A DNA stretch of 46,053 nucleotides from CAYONP01 sp964405335 (GTDB lineage Bacteria > Armatimonadota > UBA10988): NCBI GenBank assembly GCA_964405335.1, contig CAYONP010000043.1, forward strand, positions 1 through 46,053, in the 5' to 3' direction. Below are positions 16,711-23,442 of this stretch, in pieces; the stretch's first letter is position 1, and each line of letters starts with the position of its first letter. Under the pieces are notes generated by a model. That model had not been told where the DNA came from and did not search any database. It saw only the letters and a list, made by a program, of their open reading frames with translations. Position numbers and translations under genes: made by a program.

Positions 16711-17949
16711 ATGAGACGAGTGAGCACCGTGGCGGCGGCGACGCTGATCCTCGCCGGCCTGGCCGCGGCCGGCGGGGCGGGAGACGTCATGCGCGAGACT
16801 CGACCGACGGTCCCGGCGGACGACCTGACCGCCGCGGTGAGCGGCAACCACGACTTCGCCGTGCGGCTCTACCAGCGGCTGGCCTCGAGCGAGGGCAACC
16901 TCGTCTGCTCGCCTTACAGCATCTCCGTCGCGCTCGGCATGACCTACGCCGGCGCCGGCGGCGAGACGGCGGCGCAGATGGCCCGCGTGCTCGACTTTTC
17001 GCTGCCGCCGCCGCGGCTGCACCCGGCGCTCAACCGCCTCGACCTCGACCTCGCCTCGGGCAGCGACGAGACCTTCACCCTCCGCGCGGCCAACGCGCTG
17101 TGGGGCCAGCAGGGCGTGACCTTCCAGCCGGCGTTTCTCGACACGGTCGGGCGGAACTACGGCGGCGGGCTGCGCACGGTCGACTTCCGCGCCGACAGCG
17201 AGGGCGCGCGGCGCGGCATCAACGGCTGGGTCAGCGAGCAGACCGAGGCGAAGATCCCCGAGCTGCTGGCGCCTGGCGACCTCGACGACGAAGTGCTGCT
17301 GGTGCTGACCAACGCGATCTACTTCCTGGGCAAGTGGCAGTTGCCGTTCGAGCCGGCGAGCACCCGCCCGAGGCCGTTCCATTTGCTCGGCGGCGAGTCG
17401 GTCGAGGTGCCGTTCATGGGCCAGAAGGCCTACTTCGGCTATGCCGACCTGGACGGCGTCAGCCTGCTCGAGCTGCCGTATGAGGGTGGCCGGGTGAGCA
17501 TGTTGCTGGCCCTGCCCGACGAAGGCATGCTCGGGCCGCTCGAGCGCGCGATGACCGGCGAGGCATTCGGCCAGGTCGACCAGGCGCTCGCGCCGACCGA
17601 GGTCATCCTGCGGCTACCGAAATGGCGCTTCGAGACCCGGCTCAAGCTGGCCGACACGCTCCGCGAGATGGGCATGGGCGACGCGGTCGACCCGCTGCGG
17701 GCCGACTTCCGGGGCATCACCACCGACCTGCCGTTCTACATCGGCGAGGTGATCCACCAGGCCATGGTGGCGGTCGATGAGGAGGGCACTGAGGCCGCCG
17801 CGGCGACGGCGGTGGTCGGCCGCGCCGGCGCGGCGCCGCCGCAGACCGAGCCGATCGTGATGACCTTCGACCGGCCCTACCTGTTCTTCATCCGCGACCG
17901 GGCGACCGGCAGCCTGCTGTTCTGCGGCCGAGTGGCCGACCCGCGGTAA
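16711..17949 (+). CDS. secreted serpin (serine/cysteine protease inhibitor)
   Basis: 412 residues with a signal peptide (~1-23, rich in Ala/Leu) and the full serpin scaffold: NLVCSPYSISVALGMTYAGA (63-82), VLTNAIYFLGKW (198-209), FEP, VPFMG, LELPYEGG, the hinge EEGTEAAAAT (357-366) and the C-terminal FDRPYLFFI ... GRVADPR. A hinge of small residues with T360 at P14 is what inhibitory serpins need for loop insertion. The reactive-centre loop contains a single basic residue, R371; fixed-length counting from the hinge would put G373 at P1, with R371 at P3. The strand after the loop is about 5 residues longer than in alpha-1-antitrypsin. GGAGGA precedes ATG 16711. Target protease unknown. Confidence 0.95.
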   Translation: MRRVSTVAAATLILAGLAAAGGAGDVMRETRPTVPADDLTAAVSGNHDFAVRLYQRLASSEGNLVCSPYSISVALGMTYAGAGGETAAQMARVLDFSLPPPRLHPALNRLDLDLASGSDETFTLRAANALWGQQGVTFQPAFLDTVGRNYGGGLRTVDFRADSEGARRGINGWVSEQTEAKIPELLAPGDLDDEVLLVLTNAIYFLGKWQLPFEPASTRPRPFHLLGGESVEVPFMGQKAYFGYADLDGVSLLELPYEGGRVSMLLALPDEGMLGPLERAMTGEAFGQVDQALAPTEVILRLPKWRFETRLKLADTLREMGMGDAVDPLRADFRGITTDLPFYIGEVIHQAMVAVDEEGTEAAAATAVVGRAGAAPPQTEPIVMTFDRPYLFFIRDRATGSLLFCGRVADPR

Positions 17950-17972
17950 GTCTCGTCACGGAACCACACCTG

Positions 17973-18560
17973 TAGTGGCGCATCGCAATGCGCCGATTGC
18001 CTGGTGTGGGATGCCGCCGACCCCGCCGCCGGGCGCATTGCCATGCGCCCCTACAGCCGTCGGCGTGCTGCACCCGTAGCGGCGCATCGCAATGCGCCGA
18101 ATGCCCGGTGCGGAAGGTTGCCGACCCCACCGCCGGGAGAACCGCCGTGCACCCCAGACATTCAAGGGCGTGCTGCACCCGTAGCGGCGCATCGCAATGC
18201 GCCGAATGTCCGGTGCGGAAGGTTGCCGACCCCACCGCCGGGAGAACCGCCGTGCACCCCAGACNNNNNNNNNNNNNNNNNNNNNNNNNNNNNNNNNNNN
18301 NNNNNNNNNNNNNNNNNNNNNNNNNNNNNNNNNNNNNNNNNNNNNNNNNNNNNNNNNNNNNNNNCCGGTGCGGAAGGTTGCCGACCCCACCGCCGGGAGA
18401 ACCGCCGTGCACCCCAGACATTCAAGGGCGTGCTGCACCCGTAGCGGCGCATCGCAATGCGCCGATTGCCCGGTGTGGGATGCCGCCGACCCCGCCGGCG
18501 GGCGCATTGCCATGCGCCCCTACAGCCGTCGGCGTGCTGCACCCGTAACGGCGCATCGCC
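17973..18560. repeat. REP-like array with ~105-bp period
   Basis: The 637-bp stretch 17950-18586 has no gene; it is an array of palindromic repeats. Each unit starts GTAGCGGCGCATCGCAATGC (palindromic core) and runs through CGAATGCCCGGTGCGGAAGG. Type B units end ...CCCAGACATTCAAGGGC; type A units instead carry GGGCGCATTGCCATGCGCCC and end CTACAGCCGTC. The repeated GTGCTGCACCC mark falls at 18065, 18170, 18430 and 18534 (105 and 104 bp periods outside the gap). Order is A-B-B-(gap)-B-A, then a partial unit. The repeats are the probable cause of the assembly gap. Confidence 0.9.
18265..18364. other. assembly gap (100 N) inside the repeat array
   Basis: Exactly 100 N. The same repeat text flanks both sides, so the true number of units is unknown. 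With a 105-bp period the missing length is not a multiple matching 100. Confidence 0.99.
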
Positions 18561-18586
18561 ATGCGCAGGCGGCCGGACCCGCTCGC

Positions 18587-19006
18587 TCAGTTCGGCTCGA
18601 ACACCACGCCGTCGTGCTCGATCCGCCCGTCGGGCAGGAAGCGGAAGCTGGCCAGCGTGTCGGGCTCGATCCGTCGCTCGATCTGGGTCTGGAAGCTCGT
18701 CTGACCCCCGGTGTTGTTGAAGTAGTTGTAGCTGAGGATCACCCGGTCGACCGGCAGCGCGCTGTCGTTCTCCTGGATCCGGAAGCGCTGCCGGCGACCC
18801 GGCTCGATGTCGATCGTCTCCCCGCCGGTCGCCGGTTGCGGCTCGGTCTGCCCTTGGAGCACGAAGTCGGCCAGCAGGCTCATCCGCGAGCCGCTGTCGT
18901 TGAAGTAGTCGAACCAGGTGCCGGCGAACGGCGTGCCGCTGCAGGCGCCGAACAGGCCGGCGAGCAGCACCGCCGCCGACAGGGCCAGACGTTGACGCAG
19001 TCGCAT
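18587..19006 (-). CDS. putative lipoprotein, hypothetical
   Basis: 139 residues. The N-terminus MRLRQRLALSAAVLLAGLFGACSG is a lipoprotein signal peptide with lipobox LFGAC (Cys 22 lipidated). The mature part (TWFDYFNDSGSRMSLLADFVLQ, then NYFNNTGGQTSFQTQIERR) is beta-rich and of about 117 residues, with no family I recognise. AGGAGGGG lies a few nt upstream of ATG 19006. It follows the PDZ-protein gene on the same strand, with a hairpin in the 130-bp spacer. Confidence 0.75.
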   Translation of the reverse strand: MRLRQRLALSAAVLLAGLFGACSGTPFAGTWFDYFNDSGSRMSLLADFVLQGQTEPQPATGGETIDIEPGRRQRFRIQENDSALPVDRVILSYNYFNNTGGQTSFQTQIERRIEPDTLASFRFLPDGRIEHDGVVFEPN

Positions 19007-19038
19007 GATCCCCTCCTGGGACGTCTGGGACCATTGTG

Positions 19039-19060
19039 TGCCCCGCGCGCTGCCGGGGCA
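19039..19060. terminator. hairpin between PDZ-protein and lipoprotein genes
   Basis: Perfect 7-bp stem TGCCCCG / CGGGGCA around an 8-nt loop, about 77 bp past the PDZ-protein stop codon on the minus strand. No U-tract follows, so termination is only a possibility. Confidence 0.35.
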
Positions 19061-19136
19061 ATCGCGCGGGCGGCCGACCGACTAGCTCAGCTCCTGAGTC
19101 CGGTTGGCGCGGTTCCAGAGCCAGACGCGCCGCCGC

Positions 19137-20681
19137 CTACCAACTCGTCGCCACCACCGCATTGCCGATCATGGCCGCCGCCAGCTCGACCGCCAGCGAA
19201 CCTCCGCCGCCTGCCTGGCGCGGGTTCAGCTCCAGCGTCTGCAGCAGGTGGCAGTAGACCGGCAACAGCGCCTCGGCCTGGTCGACCGGGCCGCCGAAGC
19301 GTGCGGCCAGCACCTGGCCCTCACCGAACCGCGCCGCGCCGACCCAGAAGAACCGCTCGCCCGCCGCCCCCGGCTGGCGGCCGACCAGCGTGATCACCGC
19401 GCCGTGGTCCAGCTCGAGCGCATCGACCTCGTCGAGCGCGGCACCGCCGGTGAGCACGTACTGCTGGGCCAGGACGCGGGCCGCCTGCAGCAGCGTCGGT
19501 GCGCGACGCAGTTCCTCGTCGGCTTCGGCCAAGACGAACAGCACGCCGGGCGGGCTCGCGGCGGGGTCGACCACCTGCTCCCAGGTTGCCTCGGTGCCGC
19601 GCGGGGCGACGAACCAGAGCGACGCCTCGTCGGTCTCGACGGCAAACACCTGCCAGTCGGCGGGATACTCGAACGACGCCTGGTCGCCCTCGGCGCGGTA
19701 GGTCTGCTGGGTGCCGTTCGGCGGCAGGATCTGGCCGGGTGTCAGCAGGCGGCGACGCCAGGCCGCGCGCTGCGCCTCGCGCTCTTGCTCGTCGAGCCCG
19801 GCCCAGCGTTCGCGCACCGCGGCCCAGGTGTCGGCGATGGAGTCAACCGCACGGCGCGATTCGGGATCGAGTTCGGGCAGCGCCTCGGCCAGCATGGCGG
19901 CCGCCGCGCGCCGCTCTTCGGGCGAGGTGCGTGAAGGACGTCCCCAGGCCTCGCCGCGAGCGAAGTCGAGCAGGTCGAAGTAGGCGTTCACCGGGTCGTC
20001 GCCGACCGGCTCGGCCGCGGTCACAGCCAGCGTGCCCTGGACCGGCGTGATGGTCTCGCCCTCGGCGCGCATCGCCAGGAACTCCGCCTCGCCGACCCCG
20101 CGCAGCGCCGACGCGACCGCCGCCGGCGAATCGACGCCGCGGCCGGCCACGGTCAGCAGCACATCGCCGGCGCGCAAACCCGCTCGCTCAGCCGGCGAGC
20201 CGGGCGCCACGGCGACCACCATCACGCCGACGCGGTGCCCCGACTGGCGCTCGATGGCGTCGAGATCGGCAGGGTCGAGCGCCCGCAGCTCCCAGCCCGG
20301 CGCGCCCGGCGCGGCCGGCGCGACGGCCTCGATGGTGAGCTTGACCGCCTCCCAGTCGTCGCCCGCGCGGCGGGCGAGCAGGATTTCCAGCGGCGGCGCC
20401 TGCTCGGTCAGCGCCTGTTCGGCCGAGCGCGGCGTGTCGACCCCGCGCGTGCCGATGGTCAGGATGATGTCGTCGACCTTGAGCCCGAGCCGAGCGGCGG
20501 GCGAGTCCTCGGCCACCTCGGCCACCCGCACGCCGACCCGGTGGCCGGTCGAGCGCTCGATCGCATCGAGGTCGGCGGGATCCAACGCGGCGAGCCGCAA
20601 GCCCAGCTCGGCGGCGCTCGGCCCGGCCTGAGCAGCCGTTAACAGCCCAACGCACGCCCACGCGACCAGAGCCCTGCGCAT
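19137..20681 (-). CDS. secreted tandem-PDZ domain protein
   Basis: 514 residues. Signal peptide MRRALVAWACVGLLTAAQAG. Two internally duplicated PDZ modules follow: each begins LRxLDPADLDAIERxxGHRVGV (near residues 27 and 130) and continues to the ligand-groove region (SPAARLGLKVDDIILTIGTRG; SPAERAGLRAGDVLLTVAGRG). A helical linker (~235-325) leads to a C-terminal mixed domain (~330-500) beginning TYRAEGDQASFEYPADWQV that I cannot assign. No protease triad is visible, so it is a PDZ scaffold or chaperone rather than an HtrA protease. GGGGAAGG precedes ATG 20681. Confidence 0.82.
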   Translation of the reverse strand: MRRALVAWACVGLLTAAQAGPSAAELGLRLAALDPADLDAIERSTGHRVGVRVAEVAEDSPAARLGLKVDDIILTIGTRGVDTPRSAEQALTEQAPPLEILLARRAGDDWEAVKLTIEAVAPAAPGAPGWELRALDPADLDAIERQSGHRVGVMVVAVAPGSPAERAGLRAGDVLLTVAGRGVDSPAAVASALRGVGEAEFLAMRAEGETITPVQGTLAVTAAEPVGDDPVNAYFDLLDFARGEAWGRPSRTSPEERRAAAAMLAEALPELDPESRRAVDSIADTWAAVRERWAGLDEQEREAQRAAWRRRLLTPGQILPPNGTQQTYRAEGDQASFEYPADWQVFAVETDEASLWFVAPRGTEATWEQVVDPAASPPGVLFVLAEADEELRRAPTLLQAARVLAQQYVLTGGAALDEVDALELDHGAVITLVGRQPGAAGERFFWVGAARFGEGQVLAARFGGPVDQAEALLPVYCHLLQTLELNPRQAGGGGSLAVELAAAMIGNAVVATSW

Positions 20682-20774
20682 GACCTTCCCCTGCCCGTCT
20701 TCGATTGCCGAACGCTCCGCCACGCTCGACGCTTCCCGCTCGTTCTCGCCGAAGCCCCGCTCTCCTCGCCGCTG

Positions 20775-22013
20775 CTATCGCAGGTTCACGCCCACCACCG
20801 CATCGCCGTCGTCGCCCTCGCGGAGGCTGAACCGCATTCGCCCGGCTTCCTCCAGGTGCTTAACCGGCCGGCCGCCGTCGTCGTCGCCGTCGGGACCGAG
20901 GCTGTAAAGCGTGTAGCCGTCCTCGGTCGGCGCGTAGCGGTACGGCTCGCCGGCGGTGAAGGGATCGTGCGGCAGAGCGGTCAGATAGTCGGGTATCAGG
21001 GACTCGAGCGTCTCGGGCAAGGTGCCGTGTTCCTGCTGCCAGAGCTGCAGCGCGAGGGTGAGCAGCAGCCCGCGGTCGGAGGCCAGATCGGTCTGGTGCC
21101 TGAGGTGCGCCGGGGCGACAACCGGGATCAGCGGCTCGAGCAGCGGCGGCGGGGCCGGTTCGTCCGCCGCCGCGCCCCAGGGCGCGCGCGCTCGTTCGAC
21201 GGCCGCGGTCAGGTAGGCGTCGATCTCGTCGAACACCTGCCGCGGCGAGTGGTCGCGCAAATACTGCTCGAGCTGCTCCTGCTCGCCGGCGTCGAGCTCC
21301 AGACCGGCGCCGGCGAAGGCCTCGATCGCGGTCTGGTCCTCGAGCATCTGCGCCAACGTGCCGCGGGTGAACAGGTACTCCCAGTCGAGCACCTGCCAGA
21401 ACTCGATCGACTCGGCGCACAGCCGCTCGAGCCGCCGCAGCGCGGCGCGGCCGGCCTCGCCCTCGAGCCGCGGGACGATGTCCCAGGCGGTTTTGCGGGC
21501 AATGGCGCCGATGGCGATGCCGACCAGATCGTTGATCAGCGGCCCGCCGCGGCGGATGTCGTGCCCCATTTCGAGGCTGTCGAGGCACGAGTCGAAGGCC
21601 GCCTCCCACTCCCACTCGGCGCCGCGCACCTGCGCCTCCATGCCCAGGATGCGGGCCAGCTCGCGCAGCCCGGCCAGGTGCGCGAACGAAGTGTCGAAGC
21701 CGAACACGAGCGGCTCGCGGAACTCCAGCGGCAGCGCCTCGCGCAGTTTGGCCAGGGCCGCGGCGTTGGCCTCGACGTAGGCCGCCCGCGCCGCCAGGCG
21801 CGGGTCGTCGAGGAACGGGTCGTCGCCTGGCCGCGGCTGCCAGTCATCGACATAGGCCGCCTGCGCCAGCGCCTCATCCTTGGCCACCAGCGCCACGGCC
21901 GCGACGTAGGTGTCACGGGCGTTGGGCACCGGCATGTCGATGGCCGGCGGTGTCCACAACGGCTCCTCGGCCGGCTGGGCGAGCAGCAGGGCGGCGAGCA
22001 GGCAGGCGGGCAT
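20775..22013 (-). CDS. secreted protein with GspG-like tail (paralogue of the next gene)
   Basis: 412 residues with a short N-terminal signal-like segment (MPACLLAALLLAQPAEE). The body (~25-320) is alpha-helical; the last ~70 residues (LPHDPFTAGEPYRYAPTEDG, then YTLYSLGPDGDDDGG) match the C-terminal calcium-loop pattern of GspG-type major pseudopilins (DPxGxPYxY ... G.. LYSxGxDG). It is a clear paralogue of the 22017-23405 gene: shared WTPPxIDxPxPNAxDT near the start, shared DDPRLxxxxxxxxxNAAAL helix, shared tail. The stop of the upstream paralogue is 3 bp before this start, so they form one operon. Function unknown. Confidence 0.75.
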   Translation of the reverse strand: MPACLLAALLLAQPAEEPLWTPPAIDMPVPNARDTYVAAVALVAKDEALAQAAYVDDWQPRPGDDPFLDDPRLAARAAYVEANAAALAKLREALPLEFREPLVFGFDTSFAHLAGLRELARILGMEAQVRGAEWEWEAAFDSCLDSLEMGHDIRRGGPLINDLVGIAIGAIARKTAWDIVPRLEGEAGRAALRRLERLCAESIEFWQVLDWEYLFTRGTLAQMLEDQTAIEAFAGAGLELDAGEQEQLEQYLRDHSPRQVFDEIDAYLTAAVERARAPWGAAADEPAPPPLLEPLIPVVAPAHLRHQTDLASDRGLLLTLALQLWQQEHGTLPETLESLIPDYLTALPHDPFTAGEPYRYAPTEDGYTLYSLGPDGDDDGGRPVKHLEEAGRMRFSLREGDDGDAVVGVNLR

Positions 22014-22016
22014 GGC

Positions 22017-23405
22017 TCACTCCAAGGGCAGCAGGTCGCCGTCGTCGTCGGCGGTGGGCTGGCGCGGTCGGCCCGCGGCGTCGGTCAGCTCCGGCAGCGG
22101 CGTGCCGCCGTCGTCATCGCCGTCGGGCCCGGCGCTGTAGAGGCGGTAGCCGTCGCCCTCGCGGCGATAGCAGAGCGGCCGGTCGGCGGTGAACGGGTCG
22201 CGCGGGAGGGTGGAGAGGATCTCGGGCACCAGTTGTTCGAGCGACGGCGGATAGCCCTCATTCGCCTGTTGCCAGGCGTGGAGGGCGAGTTGGGTGAGGA
22301 GGAGGCGGGCGTCGGCGAGTCCGGCGTGGCACCCGTATCGTATCTGCGTCAGCTCTGGCTCGGCCCAGTCCAGCACCGGATGGGGCGTGAGCTCGGGGAG
22401 GGGCTGGTGCCAAGCGGTCTCGGCGCGGCGCAGCAGCTCCTGCTGTCGGCGTTCGAGGTCGGCGAGGAAACCGGTCAGCGAGCTCGACAGCAGGCGCTGC
22501 CGCGCCGCTCGGCGCGCCGGGTCATCCAGGGCCAGTGGCGGCGAACCCGCGTAAGACCGGCCCGGGGTGTCGAAGGCCATCTGGTAGGCGACTTGTCTCC
22601 AGCTGGGCGGCCCGCGGAGCGTGTCCCACGCGTCGGCCGGCGAACGGATGCTGGCCGGTAGCGCCTCCTCGCGGGCCTCCTCGCTCAGCAGGTGCCGCCA
22701 CTCGGCCATCGCCTCGGCGTGTTCCATTTGCATCGATCGGCGCAGCGGGGGCCAGGCCGCGACAATCGCCTCCAGACGGCGCGCGGCCGACGCCGCTTCG
22801 TCGGCCTCGAGCCGAGCCACCGACCGCCGCAGTGGGCGCGTGGCCATGCCTTCCAGCGCCCTGGCGACGAGCAGGCTGATGTAGTTGCCGTGGCGCAGCT
22901 TCTGGCCGAAGGCGAATCCGTCCAGTGCACTGGTCGCCGCCGCCGCGTGATCTCCGGCGACCAGGTTGCCGGCGGCGTAATACGCGAGCACGCGGCCAAG
23001 CTCGCGGAATTTGGACAACTCCGGATAAAGCCGCGGGAACTCCAACTTAAGTGGCGGCTGACACTCCTGCCCAAGCCCCTCCCGCAGCTTCGCCAGCGCC
23101 GCCGCGTTGTCCGCGGCGTAGCGAATCTGCTTCGTGAGCCGCGGGTCGTCGAATAGCCGGTCGTCCCCCTCGGCCGGCCGCCAATTGGGCTTATAGGGGT
23201 CATAGCCGAGGACACCGGGGTCGACGATCAGCGCCGCCGCGGCGACAAACGTGTCGTAGGCGTTCGGCTCGGGGTAGTCGATGACCGGCGGCGTCCAGTC
23301 GGGCATCCGATCGGACTCGCGGGCGAGCTCGACCTGGTGCGCGATATAGCCGACCAGCAGGCCGATGATGACCAGTGGCGTCACTGCCCAGGCGACCCGT
23401 CGCAT
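22017..23405 (-). CDS. membrane-anchored protein with GspG-like tail (paralogue)
   Basis: 462 residues. MRRVAWAVTPLVIIGLLVGY forms one N-terminal membrane anchor or uncleaved signal. The helical body carries the paralogue motifs WTPPVIDYPEPNAYDTFVAA and DDPRLTKQIRYAADNAAAL. The C-terminus has LPRDPFTADRPLCYRREGDG followed by YRLYSAGPDGDDDGG, again like the GspG calcium-binding end. There is no prepilin peptidase site (no G|FTLxE), so it is not itself a pseudopilin. ATG 23405 has GGGAG six nt upstream. With its downstream paralogue it forms a two-gene tandem duplication; the role is unknown. Confidence 0.75.
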   Translation of the reverse strand: MRRVAWAVTPLVIIGLLVGYIAHQVELARESDRMPDWTPPVIDYPEPNAYDTFVAAAALIVDPGVLGYDPYKPNWRPAEGDDRLFDDPRLTKQIRYAADNAAALAKLREGLGQECQPPLKLEFPRLYPELSKFRELGRVLAYYAAGNLVAGDHAAAATSALDGFAFGQKLRHGNYISLLVARALEGMATRPLRRSVARLEADEAASAARRLEAIVAAWPPLRRSMQMEHAEAMAEWRHLLSEEAREEALPASIRSPADAWDTLRGPPSWRQVAYQMAFDTPGRSYAGSPPLALDDPARRAARQRLLSSSLTGFLADLERRQQELLRRAETAWHQPLPELTPHPVLDWAEPELTQIRYGCHAGLADARLLLTQLALHAWQQANEGYPPSLEQLVPEILSTLPRDPFTADRPLCYRREGDGYRLYSAGPDGDDDGGTPLPELTDAAGRPRQPTADDDGDLLPLE

Positions 23406-23442
23406 GGCGGCTCCCGATCGATCGTACCCCACCGCAACGACA

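Noticed and set aside
17973..18560. CRISPR array
   Set aside because: The units are ~105 bp and repeated nearly whole, with no alternating unique spacers and no cas genes nearby.
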